A DNA stretch of 64,000 nt, taken from the NCBI RefSeq assembly GCF_001649575.2, contig NC_051440.1, positions 23,435,508 to 23,499,507 on the forward strand, written 5' to 3'. The notes under the pieces are model-generated. The model was not told the DNA's origin. It did no database searches and was given only the letters and a program-made list of their open reading frames with translations. The position numbers and the translations under genes are program-made. How positions within the stretch are numbered: position 1 is the stretch's first letter; every line of letters begins with the position of its first letter. Shown piece after piece: positions 1 to 12,056 of the stretch. Source of the stretch: Kryptolebias marmoratus (lineage: Eukaryota; Chordata; Actinopteri; Cyprinodontiformes; Rivulidae).

Positions 1-17
1 CGGATAAGCGGAAGAGA

Positions 18-247
18 ATGGATGGATGGATGGATGGATGGATGGATGAATAAATTGTCTCACCTACACAATAAATGATGCCCCCCCTTACCCCACCCCC
101 CACCCACACACACACACACACACAGAGACTACTGTACATACAGCCCTCAGAGTTTCTACAGTAATACTCTTTGTCACAGAGCTTCTGTCCTTGGCAGAGA
201 GATCCTGACCCGAGTTAGAGGGGGATTAAATGTGTATTTGTGTGTTA

Positions 248-291
<44 letters not shown>

Positions 292-512
292 ATGTGGCAG
301 GCCCACTCAGCTCTTCCACCCGTCGGCCCAGATTCCAGCGGACCTCCCTGCTTGGAAGATGGAGGGGCTGTTGGGGTTGGAGAGCAACTCCAGTGACTCA
401 TTCCCCAACAATCCACCCAACCTTCATGTCCTCTGCACCCTCCAAACATTCACTTCCTCACTGCTGTCCCGTCCCCTGCCCCTTGCCCTCTGATAGTGGA
501 CACTCAGCTCCC

Positions 513-582
<70 letters not shown>
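18..582. repeat. Microsatellite cluster: (TGGA)n, (CA)n, (GT)n, (CA)n
   Basis: A GGAT tetranucleotide run at 18-48, CA at 103-124, GT at 251-287, and a long CA run at 514-582 with one T interruption. The intervening sequence shows no gene. Confidence 0.95.
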
Positions 583-584
<2 letters not shown>

Positions 585-719
585 ATTAATGGTAGTTGAT
601 AGAAGAAAAGAGAAATTGTTTCAGGAAGAAGTGGTTGTAAGAGCCTCCTCTGTGTGTGAGCATGGAAAATGTCAGAGTTTGTATTCATGATAAATCTACA
701 AGAGGCCACTACATTTCAT

Positions 720-1030
720 CTTTCACATTCTTATGGTCTCTGTGTTTAGTTATGTTTCAGGTTTAATTTTGTCCTTTTGTTAGTTTTGATAGCGTTGATT
801 TCCATTGATTTGTCTCTGATTTTCCCTGGTTTGGTATTCAGTTTTCTCATTTCCTGTTTTATTTTGAAAACCTTGCACCTCTTGCTCATCTTTCCTGTCT
901 GTGTTTCACACCAGAGTTTCATTGTTTATGGTCCTGGTTAGTTTCAGGGCCATTTTTTCATTCTGCTCCTAATTGGATTGTTGTTCTCTAATTTTCCTTT
1001 TTTGTGTGTGTCACAGCTTCTAATTCTTGA
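720..1030 (+). repeat. T/G-rich interspersed-repeat-like block
   Basis: A long run of TTTGTT/TTTCCTG-type words (GTTTAGTTATGTTTCAGG, CATTTCCTGTTTTATTTTG) resembles the terminal part of non-autonomous DNA elements common in fish. No coding content. Family assignment is by general resemblance only. Confidence 0.35.
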
Positions 1031-4000
1031 TTTTAGATCTAGCTCTTTGTTATCAAAAGGCAAAGAAAAATGACTACAGATCCATCATTTCTCAAAATAA
1101 GATGATCTTTGTCTAAAACTCGGTGGGTGATATGTATTCTTTCAAGGAATGTTGGGCTTTTACTTAGAGTCTCTGTTATAACATGTTTAATGTTATAACC
1201 TTTCATGTGCAAATCTGAAAACCTGATCTCTGGATTTAATATCATTTTTCTTCCTGTTTCCTTTAGGGGTGGGGGGTAAAGTAAACCCACACCACAAACT
1301 CCTGTTCACACAACTCTCAAGCCAAACTGGTGTAAATCTATACAAGTGTGCCTCTTGGAGAAAATAGACATGCAACCTTATTTTAGCAATTGAGATTTTT
1401 TTTAACTTTAGCTTACAAAAACAAAACTAAATAAGAACTAATATTCCCTATCTATGAAATTTACATGTAAAATTAACATTTTTTTATACTTTGACATAAT
1501 AAAAACGTAGTAAAAAAGGGTTAGTCCTGAGGCCTCTTTGGCAGAAAGTTGTCCCTGTGTTCATGGCAGGGGGTGAACAGAGAGGAGCATTGTGAGGTTC
1601 ACAGGAAAGACTCTTGAGACTTTAAAAACAAGACTTCCTCTTATTTCACCCTTTAGTCTTTCCATTTCCTCCCCCTACAGAGGATTTATTTAGGAGGGGG
1701 AACTCACAGCTTCGGTTTCAGGCCGTGGTAGACTTGTGTTTTATGATGGACCAGTTTGTGAGTTGAGCACAAAATCTAAACTTCAGGTTTTTAATTTGTT
1801 GTGAAATAAGTGTTAACATTGTGTTGTAACATGCTGAGATTAAGGGCTCTAAATGTGTTTAAAGTGGGTAATGTCACTGACTCATCATGCATTAAAGAAG
1901 GGATTCATAGTTCCTCCCCAGAAGTTGGTCAACTCCAATGATTATTTCCTAGCAGTTTTCAGGCGAAATCATTCAGTGGTTTGTAAAATATTTTTCTAAG
2001 AAACAGACACATGAACTCATGCTCTTTTACCTTTCGGCTGCAGGTGATAAAAAGAAAGAAAAAAGTAATTTATTGTTCTCAAGTTGGGCAGTGAAAACCG
2101 CAAAGTATAAATACTGGGCAAGGTGACAAGGAGAGTAGAAGCTGGTGAATAAAGTAATGTAAACAAGCACTCATTGGCTGAAAAGCACACAGAACAAAAC
2201 CACAGAAACGTTGTAATAACTGGAAGAAATGATGGTGTCAGCTATAGAAGAATAACCCAAACCAGATAAATCCCTGATCTATAGAGGAAACGCGTGTAAA
2301 ACATGACAATGTTTGGTTTTCTTGTCAGCTTCCTGTAGTTCAGAGCTTCCTGCCTCTCCATCGGTTCACAGATCATCCCTCACAGGACTCACATCCTCAC
2401 AGTAAAGGTATTCACCCCCACAGATACACACTTCTACAGGTTCCCGCTCTGACCGATGGAGACAAACACATTACCTCTCAGTGAGCTGCTGTCAGAACCA
2501 TCAGAGGGTTGGTGTTGTGCAGCTAAACACTGCAGCGGAAATGGGAGTGCAGGAATGCATTGTGTGAGAACCTGTTGGTAATCCGTTTTATCACTAAATG
2601 TAGCATAAAATGTGACTAATCGTGAAGGTTTCTCTTAAAATGCACATTTTCAAAAGATTCAAAACGATAATGGAACCTTTTTATTGCTCTCATGTCAAAA
2701 ATGAGACAGAATATTGATTAATTGCTTTGGCCAGAAACAAAATAAACAGTTCACAGATCGATGTATGTAGATCCTTTTAAACTAGAAATCAAAGTGATGC
2801 ACCTGAAAGAAAAATCATAAATTGATCACACAGGAAGAATTACTTGAAGACTTTAGATCTAATTACCATGATTAAAAATAATTAGTAAGAACTTGAAGTA
2901 TGTAAAAGTATTTTACTTTTAAGCATCATAGTGTTTTAAACAAGCTGTTAATGCTGCCTTAAGTAAGGTTCATTGAGTCTGGATTATGAGTGTTGTTTGA
3001 TTTCTTTGATACAATCTAAACATCAGCTGGGTTGAAAATCATCTGGTTGGTTGTTTGTAGAAGGTGCAGCATTACTGATGAGTTTCAGTCCATCAGATCC
3101 TTCCTGCTGTTTGCTTTGGCGTGGCCCCAGAAATAAAACCTGCATCCATTTCCTCCTCAGCAATCTCTCCTCCTGCTCCCAGTGCTGGAATGTTTCTCTC
3201 CTTCCCTTAATGAGCTCATTTATCTTTCACCTGCTGTCTTCTCGTGTAATATCTGCACTGGACTAATTTCCTCTCGCCCTGACAAAGGCTTTGTGCCTGA
3301 GGGGTTCACCATTCCAGGTTATTGCAGCCATTTGTTTCACCTGCAGATTTATGTCAAGCAAAGTTGATCATGTTGCCACCTCGTTTGCAGAACCCAACTA
3401 TTTGATGCACCTTAGTGTAACTTGTGGTCAGTTGGTGGTAAGTGGCTGAGTTGAGTTTCTTAACTGCATCTGGTGCCCTTTTTGCTCCTGTAATCACATC
3501 TGCTTTACTTGATGAATGTAAAGTCTGGGAGATGTAATGTTATTGTAATCTGTTTGGGGTCTCTTCTCACACCCACTCAGACAGGTGCTTGTAACCAAAG
3601 CCCCCCCTCAGGAGCCCAGACTGCAATCAGTCTGATCACACAGACCTGAACCCCAGCTGCTGCACTGCTTCCATCCCATCGTCCAGTCTGAGGCACATTA
3701 CTCTGCTAACATGCTGAAGGATGACTTCATCTAAATGAAAACACAGATACTTACACTGCCTTTTTGGTGCATTTCATCCTCATATACGTTGTGACCTACA
3801 GTGTTTTCCTCGCAGTGATGAAAAACGTATCCAGTTTTATAGCAAATAATACTTAAACAGTTTTATGTTAATTTGGAAGCTAATATATTCTCATTAAATT
3901 GTTCTGGTTGTTCTGTAAAGGTTTATTGTTTTAAAGTTGGTTTCTTTGCAGTCATGTTGCTCTGTCAGCTTCTTGTTTTATTTCAGACCTCTGAGCTCAG

Positions 4001-4714
4001 AAATTATTAGACAAATTACTTCATATTTTTGCACAGAAATTTACAATATTTATAGAACAATGTGTGGTGCTAGGATTATTTCAGCACTCAGAATGAAAAG
4101 TAAAAATTGTAGGATTTTTAAAATCATATTGGAATACATATCGCCCTAAACTCAAAAATGACATTCCACAGTATTAGGACTGATCTTCGGTCTCCAAACA
4201 GGACCACCAGTCTTTATAATATAGCTGATTATACCAGAAAAGGTCCTAAGAAAGCAGAAACCAAGCACACACACACACATACAAACACACACTCACACAG
4301 GCAATTGCATGATTACCAGGCTTTTATGGGGGCGGGTGATAATGACTTTCATCTGTCACACCTTAATACATTGATTCAGATAATTTGTGTCATGATACGT
4401 GTTGGTTCAGGCAGGGCAGGACAACAAGGCGGCAGGAAGGATATCAGATAGATGGAAATGTTTCTAAAACTCTGGAGACAAACTGAACTAAACAACTAAA
4501 AACACTAAACTAAACTAACACACTTGGCATGAACAGGCATCAGTGAGAACAGGAGTGAGTCAGTTTATAATTAAAAGCCCAGCATTGCTTCAGGGATTAC
4601 ATAACACCCGCTGCCTTTCATGTCAGAGTTTTAAATTAAGATAATTGTTTGGTGAGAAATGACAGAATAGTAGCCATTTAGGTAAAACTTTGAAAATAGC
4701 TTTATTTGTGATCT

Positions 4715-4866
4715 CATGGATGTGTGTGTTGTGAATGACCCTCAGTTACTGTCACATAAAATCTCAGCACAATATCTGTAAATCTGACTGAATTATAGCT
4801 GTTTTTGTGTTTTTTAAGGTCAACTGGTTGTGGCATCCATCTTGAATTGGGTTGGAACAGCAGTGT
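4715..4866 (+). repeat. Dispersed repeat family, copy 1
   Basis: Member of a family recurring in this window, read in the sense 'gaatga(c)tctcagctacta ... gccatttttgtgtttt ... gtggccatcttgaatcagat ... gactccaaaag'. This copy has GTGAATGACCCTCAGTTACT, GCTGTTTTTGTGTTTT and CATCCATCTTGAAT in that order. Confidence 0.6.
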
Positions 4867-5689
4867 TAAATAAAAATAAAACATGCAGATAATGTAATAA
4901 TATAAGACACAATCCAAGTGTCTTTATAGAAAGACTGAAGCAGGACAAAGCCAACCTATGATCTGCCTACTTTATAAACATCAAGTGTCCACATGCTAAA
5001 CTGGGCCTTCTGTACTTTAGACCAACTTGGAAACACTTGGTGTTTAATGAAAGGAAAACAACACAAAGCTGTGTAGTGATATTACTTTTCAGTCCCAGAA
5101 AAGTTCAGCCATAAACCTAAATGTCGCTGCCTTTAACTGTAAGTCGAAGCTGAATCCTTCTCAAGTGCGAGTCTGAAGTTTTTGAGGCGACACAATCCGA
5201 CACTGATGTGTGCTGCCGGCTTCCTGAGGCCACAGAAGGCATGTGGAGCTCGTTGGCCCCCGGCCTCCCGCCCCCACACTGCCCTGTAGACATTCCTGAT
5301 AGCGTCTCCTCTCGCTGTCTGAGGCTTCTACAGAGACAGCTGGTGTTTCAGCAACATGATCCCCACTGAGCAGCTCGAACCGCTGTCAGAGCTCTGTATG
5401 TCTGCTGCTCCTGTAACGTATGGATGTACAGCAAACAGACACGTGTCTCACATATAAACACACGCTACAGTCAAAGGGTTGTTGTTTTTGAAAATCTGTC
5501 CTGAAAAAGAAAAAAGTGGGACCATTTATCTAACATTTGTTGAGTGTTTCTTATAAAGGAGCTGTGAGGTTTAGATATAAACACTAATAGATGGTGTTAA
5601 AGGGAACAAACAGATCACAAGCAGTCATAGAAATCTGCTTCTATTTGGTGTCTCTGCATCAAATGATTTCTGACAAAAGGTTTTGATAA

Positions 5690-5850
5690 TTGTCAAAACC
5701 TGATTCAAGATTTATGTCACATCCAACTAACCTTAAAAACACAAAAAGTGGCTTTAACTTGATCAATTTTACAGATACTGACCTAAATTTTGGCTTAGTA
5801 CTAGCTGAGATAAATTCCCAACAAATATTCTGAGCCATAACAGATTGGAC
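5690..5850 (-). repeat. Dispersed repeat family, copy 2
   Basis: Inverted relative to copy 1. It carries the complement of the 'tctgtaaaattgatcaagtt' and 'actttttgtgttttt' segments. It sits just beside copy 3 in the same orientation, so the two may form a tandem or nested pair. Confidence 0.5.
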
Positions 5851-5894
5851 AAGATCTCTGTTTAAAATATTGCTATTAACTATCTTGGAGTCAA

Positions 5895-6145
5895 CTTTGT
5901 TTATTTGTTAGCAAAATATCTTGTGTACCACAGGACAGCTTTTAAAGAAACTTGCAGGAAATAATCATTGGATGTAGCCCTGTAACTGATTAACCTTCAG
6001 AGCATCTCAATTCAAGATGGACACCACAGCCAATTGAGCTTAGAAAACACAAAAATGGCTATAATCCAGTCAGTTTTACAGATATGGAGCTAAAATTAGG
6101 TGTAGTTGTAGCTGAGAGTCATTCACAACACATACTTCCTTTTTT
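5895..6145 (-). repeat. Dispersed repeat family, copy 3 (one of the longest)
   Basis: On the minus strand it reads GAATGACTCTCAGCTACAAC, then ATATCTGTAAAACTGACTGG, GCCATTTTTGTGTTTT, GTGGTGTCCATCTTGAATTG, and ends in AAGATATTTTGCTAACAAAT. It is close to full length for the family (about 250 bases). Confidence 0.65.
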
Positions 6146-9100
6146 ACATATGTCACAAAGCATTAAGTTGTTCTTTAGCCTTTCCTTTCTGGTTCTGTGT
6201 GTCAGTGTACTGATGAAATGTTTACCTTGTGTCTTTGTGGTAGCCATCTTGGGTCCCTGCTAAAGAGCAGGCCCGCCTCAAACCCAGCTCTTTTATAGGA
6301 AGTGCAGTGATAAGAGCTGGAGTTTGATTGGTTAAAACTTAAAGTAATAATGATTTGTAAGTTGCTGTATTTGCACACATAAGATGTTTGCTTAAAATGT
6401 TATAATTGAAAAACAGCTGCAACTTTTTTATTTCTCATTATAAGATGATCTTAGCCTAAAAGTCGATGATGAGTGACACACATCCCTCCATGGGAAGCCT
6501 TTCATTTCCTGTGTCTTTATGCTCAGGGTTGTTTTCACACTCAACTGCTTTTGAAATGTTTCAGTTTTGTCCCAATCATAGCTATATGGTGAATACTGAT
6601 GAAAATGGGACTCTTGGGAGTTTTCCTCCTTGTGATTCAGCAGATTGACGTGGACGTCTAATAAAAAACAAACCAGGTTGTCATGGCTACATGACAATTT
6701 GAAGAAAGACGTCTTTGTGGATAAGCTGAGGGGGAATCCTTGTCGGGTGTTTTTCCTCCAGGCTGGCTCTGAGAATCAGATGACCTTTGTTAGGATGATG
6801 AAATGGAAAGCTGATAAGAGAAAATCTGGGTTTGTGTCAAACGCTCCCTTACTGCTTCAGTTTAACTGTCCAAAAAGTTCAATTTTTCACTTTACTTTGC
6901 GTCAGTCATGACCTGAGGGTGTGGGCCTATGTTTGAGTTTGCAGTGTAATTGTTCAGGTATTTGCTAACCTGATGAATGCGCCACCAAGCTGAATACCTA
7001 CAGTAGCCTGTTCTGGTAAAACAACCTGTAAATAGTTTCTGGATGAGATATTCTCATTCTTACACACAGACAATGTGGCGCGTTGCTGCCAGCTTGTTCA
7101 AAAGGTGGCTCAATTTGAATTTCCAGTTAAAATATACTGTTAGCATGACATACATGTTAGAGACTGTTTGTAATAGAGCCGTCTTGCCTAACATCCTCGG
7201 CTGTTTGGGTTTAGGAGGTTTTTATTTACATGAAGCGTTAGTGTTGTGTCCTTCTGGCGTCAGATTAGACTCTGACGGGAAGAGCGAGTGAGGAAATGAC
7301 AGCTTAAAAAGTGAAACAAAAATACTTTTTTTTTGCTCTGTAAGGGTTTACAGGAAACAGAGCAATGCTCTCATTTTCCTAAGGGGATGAGTCACGATGC
7401 ACACCTGAGCTAACCGATGTGGGAAGTGAAGGGGCGTTAACGTGTCCCGTCAGGCTCCTGATGAGCTACTTGGAAAGGCTGTTTGTTAAAGCAGACTCAT
7501 TATTACAGACTGAATCACCACTTTTCTATATTTAGAGCCTGAACTGCCCATCTAATGAAGACCTTTTCATTTTCCATTTCAAAGGATGATTCTTGGATCT
7601 TTTCCACTTTTCTTTTAGACATGTTATGACTAAGATGATGACAGGGCTGAGGAAGTTCAACTAACTTTAACTAAAAAGCTCCAAAGTAGATCACAGACCA
7701 GTGAGCTCTGATTACAAACTGGATACACAATAAGTCTCTACTTTCATTGTATTATTATTTTAGGCTCTAAGCCATATAAACTCAAAGGCTTATTGGATTT
7801 AATCACTTGATAAGCAAGACCTGATAAAAAATCAAATAGTAAAAGCTGGAATTTGTCACCAAAAGGCACCAGAAAGCAAAATAGTTTACATTAATACATA
7901 TAAAATAGATAGGAAAAGCATCTGAAACAAACCTGTAGTTTCTTGAAGGTGTCAATACTGTATGAGCAAAGATGCTCACTTTGTTAAAGTAAAAAAAACA
8001 ACACAAAAAACAGATTTTTGTTTTAATTTTATGGCAAGTTAAACTAAAAAACAAAGACTTTTGGTGGAGCAGTTAATTGAACCTGTTTATTGTGAGCCTC
8101 AGCAGGGTGGTGAAAGGATTAATGTTTGGGATTATATTAATGAAATTAGCTAATAATGCTACTGCTACTTTCTGAAAAAGACACTTCCAGTCCCTCAGAT
8201 ATTTAAACAAAAAGAGTTAGGCAGAATTCATTCGATTTCTGTGTGTAAATGTTTAAATAGACCACACTGCATTGCTAATCAGTAAAAACACATAAAAGAA
8301 GTCTGGATACTTAGCCATTATTCTTCTTTTCCTAAATAAAGTTTTGTTTTTAGATCTTTTCCAACCATGTGATTTACTCCGGCTGAAGAAAACCTTTCCA
8401 ATCACATTGTAGATCTACATTAAATACTTGTTAACCCTTTATTTTCATCTGTCTGTAAATGCGCTGCCCTGTTCCATATAAGGAAATGCTACATTCTACT
8501 GGTTTTGTCCAAAAATAATCAAATGTACTGATAATAACTCATAAAAAAACTCATAAGTGGCCTTTAAACACAGCAAGGTGAGTACACTTTTATTAACTTT
8601 AACTTAAAAAGTAATAAATCCACTTTGAGCCTCACTAAAAGCATTAAATTCTGTTGGATTTTCTCAGATTTTACCTAAAGGAAAGCTGTATTCTCAAGTT
8701 GAAGCAAACTGTTCCTTTAAGAGTTGAATTAATGTATAACTAATGTTTTTCTCAGTGAACATTAACAGTTTACTGTTAAGATGTGAGAGGAGCTGAGCGT
8801 TAAATTTATCTGGATGATGAAACAGACTGAAACATGTTTCTTCAGGCCGTCACCAGCTTCTTCTTATCAGCACGGCTTCTTGTGTTGTCAATAAATGCCT
8901 CTGATGGACTTTTCCTTATTCGTTCAGCTCTTTTGAAAGAAAAAAAAAAGGATCGACTGATGACGTCATGTTTTACATTCCACTTTTTCTAATCCTTTCT
9001 GTTCATTAAAGTCCGTGCTGCGTCCACACAATGATAAACTTTGGCCCGAGAGCTGCGACACAGGATGTTTACGCTGCCTGAGATCAGAGGAGCCGTGCTG

Positions 9101-9330
9101 TTTAAGTTCCTCTGGATGGGTGCTGTGTGTCAAAACCCATAAAGAAGTACCTATGAAAACTTTACAGTGTTTTATCCAAGACGTAAATCAGAACCACAGC
9201 TACTGAAACCTCCTCAGAGAGTTGTTTTTTAGGAGTTCCATAAACACAAAATGTACAGAACCAGCTGGTTGTTGTCTAAATAAAGCTCCGGTGACAAAAA
9301 ACCTCATGTGTCCCGAGGATCAGAGGCCAA

Positions 9331-9332
<2 letters not shown>

Positions 9333-9365
<33 letters not shown>
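9333..9365 (+). repeat. (GT)n microsatellite
   Basis: About 16 perfect GT units; a second, impure GT run follows at about 9530-9555. Confidence 0.95.
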
Positions 9366-9368
<3 letters not shown>

Positions 9369-9784
9369 GAGAGATTAATGTGGTGCCAATTTGTGAAGCA
9401 GCAGTATTTTTAGAAAGAGGGCCCGTCCTCTCCTGTAATACTCTGCAGATCAAGGTTTTGATGCGTTCATCGTAGCCTGATCCCAGTTCAAAGCTGCGCT
9501 CATGGGATGGATGGGACACCGAGGGGGAGGGTGTGTGTGTGTCTGTGTGTGTGTGGGGGGGGGAAGGGGGGTTATATTATAGTTTTCATTATTCCTGGCT
9601 TGCGAATCGACTCTCTGTCACCCTTTGACCTGCGGGTATTTGTGCTCAAACAAATTTCCACTCCAGAAGATCTTCAGCCAACAGTGTTTGTTTATACAGG
9701 GGACCACATTCAGGTGAATTTCTAACACTGAAACAAATTCCTCACAAGATTTTTTTTTTTAATCTCACAGATGTTTAATATGTT

Positions 9785-9930
9785 TCAGTTTGCTACTACC
9801 ACACCAAATTTTACGTCAATATATGTACAACTGGCTGGGTAGTGGCCATTCAGTTGACTGTGGCAGTCATCTTGAATCAGACTGACTCCAAAGATTAATC
9901 AGCTGTAGATAACACCCAATAATATAATTT
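9785..9930 (+). repeat. Dispersed repeat family, copy 4
   Basis: Diverged copy with CTACTACCACACCAAATTTT, GTGGCAGTCATCTTGAATCA and GACTGACTCCAAAGATTAAT in family order. Confidence 0.55.
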
Positions 9931-11021
9931 AAAAAATTTCAATAAGACGTCCACCTTTGCCTTTCACTGGCGGGGGATGATGGGTGATCATAGCTGTAAA
10001 TAAACTAAATGTACTAAAATGCTTCTCTTTTCCGACAGCAAACTTCCTGATCAATAATTAAAGAACTTTTAAAGACTGTTTTGATGTTCTGTTGTTACCT
10101 TAACTAAAATCAAAGTCCTAGCAAATTGATTCAAAAACTTTTAACTGTTTGAAGACTTTTCCTCCCATTCAAGACATTTTTTCCCCCCAATTCAGCTGGT
10201 CTCAAATGACTGAGAATCTACACCAGCATATCAAAAAAGTCCAAACAGAAACTGGAGTCTGACTCAGGATCCCCCTGAGCAGAATCACTTTCCAAATGAC
10301 TTTTGCCCTCTACATTTACTGACCTCTAAAGTATCATTTTAGAGCTTTGCAACGTTTCTGGAGGTGTGTAAAACAGTTTTAACCAGATTTATAACAGCCA
10401 ATAAACAGGTTGCTTCCGCCTCATACAACTAAGCTTTATTTTACGATATGATAAACTTCTTGGGTGTTTCCGCTGCCTTTTAAGGAGCATGGGCCATCTG
10501 AACTCCAAAAGGTGCCAAAGTGTTCTTAAAACACAAACAAACCACACACACCACAAACTATTTTTAAGATTTCTTTTTTATTTTTAAAACATATTTTTTT
10601 CCCTTTCCGTTTTTCTGTCCACAGATGCCCTCGGAGCTGTAAAAGACTCCACACCCGTGGATCAGGTGCGTTCAAAGACCTTCACAGAGTCTTTCAAGTG
10701 TCCGTCCTGGTGACTGAATGTGCTTATCAGCTGTGAGTCAGGCCTCAAACCCTCCCCAGGGACAATAAAAAGCGTCACATTCCTCCTGGCAGCAGAGAGG
10801 AAAGGGACTTTCCGCTCCTACACCTACACTCCCTTTTTACAGTTGCACGTGTGGCATTTAGTCAAAACTGCTTCCGGTGAGACATACCGGTCTATATCAG
10901 ATATGCTGCTCCCGACATGGAATATTAACAGACCTTAACAGCAACTAACACACCCCAACTGAGAGGAGAAAAAAAAAAGACTTAAACATGAAGAGGATTT
11001 ATGTTAAAAGGCACATTGATA

Positions 11022-11027
11022 TTTATT
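11022..11027 (-). terminator. Candidate phlda2 polyadenylation signal
   Basis: AATAAA on the minus strand (TTTATT on plus), about 460 bases past the stop and beyond the proposed 3'UTR intron. Cleavage would fall near 11000-11012. Confidence 0.45.
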
Positions 11028-11340
11028 CAAATAAATACACTTGAAACATTAAAATAATTTAAACAAAAACAAAAAAACAAAAACGAGCTGTTTGCCAGTA
11101 ACACCACTTCCTGGAAACAAATAAATTAAAACAGGATTTAAGGAGACATTTCTCCTTGGAGAGCAAACATGAAATAGTTCTGACAGAGTTCAGTCCTGTT
11201 TGGAGCTTCTGAGAGGTTCTGTCGGATTGGATCAGTTGGGCCGGTCTCCCTGGGAGCTCGGTTCCGAACAGTCCTTCATCTCTGGACCCGGAGGACTTCG
11301 TCTTCCTTTTGGTCCGCGTTATAAATGGTCCAAATCGACA

Positions 11341-11442
11341 CTGGAGGAGATAAAATGGCATTAGGTTTCCACGAATATGTGACGGGTTGATCTTTAGGCT
11401 GACAGTAATCAGTGTGTCCGCGTGTCCTCGTGCGTCTCTCAC
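11341..11442 (-). other. Probable phlda2 3'UTR intron
   Basis: About 40 bases after the phlda2 stop, the minus strand carries a donor-like ATG|GTGAGAG at 11442. A pyrimidine-rich acceptor (TTTTATCTCCTCCAG) ends at 11341. Mammalian PHLDA2 is known to have one intron in its 3'UTR, so a 102-base intron here fits. No transcript was available to confirm it. Confidence 0.45.
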
Positions 11443-11481
11443 CATATTAGGAGCAGGAAGGTCGCAGCGTCGCGCGGCGGA

Positions 11482-11898
11482 TCAGGGCGCCCGCGCCATG
11501 CGCCTCTCCTCCTGGCCCGGAGACGCGCTCTCATTGTCCTGCCGCGTCTTAAAGTCCTGGATGGCCTTTCTGTTCTGGTAATCGATCAGAGCCATGGTGA
11601 TCACCGCGTTCCAGCAGTTCTCCTCCCCGGAGCACCGGAAGTCGATCTCCTTATTGTCCGTGGTCACGATGGTGAAGTAGACGAACTTGCCGGTGCGCTC
11701 CACGCAGTCCACCTTCTTGATGGACTGCAGCTTGAGCTCTTTGCCCTTGGAGCGCTTCTGCGCGTCCGCGTACATGTTGAGGCTGTCAGTGGTCAGGACG
11801 CACGTCTTCCTCTTCCAGAACTGGAGCAGGTTGTCGCTCCTCTTCTCCAGCTCTCCCTCTTTGAGAACCTGGCAGATCTCCGCCGCGGACATGATCAT
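11482..11898 (-). CDS. phlda2: PHLDA2, pleckstrin homology-like domain family A member 2
   Basis: The single coding exon gives 138 aa. A PH domain fills roughly residues 6-105. It opens with [20 protein letters not shown], and its core includes [19 protein letters not shown] followed by KEIDFRC. These blocks match PHLDA2 better than PHLDA1 or PHLDA3. The family is cytoplasmic or membrane-associated, binds phosphoinositides, and in mammals PHLDA2 is an imprinted restrainer of placental growth (family knowledge, not tested for fish). The tail after about residue 115 is short and polar, so the protein is slightly shorter than human PHLDA2. The first ATG (11898) is used; a second in-frame ATG at 11892 gives a protein beginning MSAAEIC and could be the real start. 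The neighbour nap1l4 on the same strand matches the mammalian PHLDA2-NAP1L4 pairing and supports the call. Confidence 0.95.
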   Translation of the reverse strand: MIMSAAEICQVLKEGELEKRSDNLLQFWKRKTCVLTTDSLNMYADAQKRSKGKELKLQSIKKVDCVERTGKFVYFTIVTTDNKEIDFRCSGEENCWNAVITMALIDYQNRKAIQDFKTRQDNESASPGQEERRMARAP

Positions 11899-12013
11899 CG
11901 TTGAGTCGGGCAGGTTTGTGGTTTGTGGCGGTTTCTTTTCCCGGAGAGCCCGAGGAAGGAGCTTCTTCTCGACAGTAGTAATCCAGAGTTTGGCTGTGAA
12001 TGAACGAGGGCCA

Positions 12014-12056
12014 CTTTATAGCCTGCCCTGGCCTCTCCCCTTCCCTCCTTACGTCA
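12014..12056 (-). promoter_or_regulatory. phlda2 core promoter: TATA box and CRE-like site
   Basis: On the minus strand TATAAAG lies at 12020-12014, about 115 bases before the ATG. TGACGTAA, a CRE/ATF-like octamer, lies at 12056-12049, 28 bases further upstream. This predicts transcription starting near 11985-11990 with a 5'UTR of about 90 bases. The motifs are seen directly; function is inferred. Confidence 0.6.

Larger units (their letters stand above)
1031..11000. other. Gene-free interval upstream of phlda2
   Basis: No ORF here resembles a known protein, and no run of exon-like blocks was found. It holds repeat copies 1-4, GT runs, and a GC-richer block at about 5170-5420 (see findings). 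Mammalian neighbours such as CDKN1C or SLC22A18 were looked for by eye and not recognised. Confidence 0.5.
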
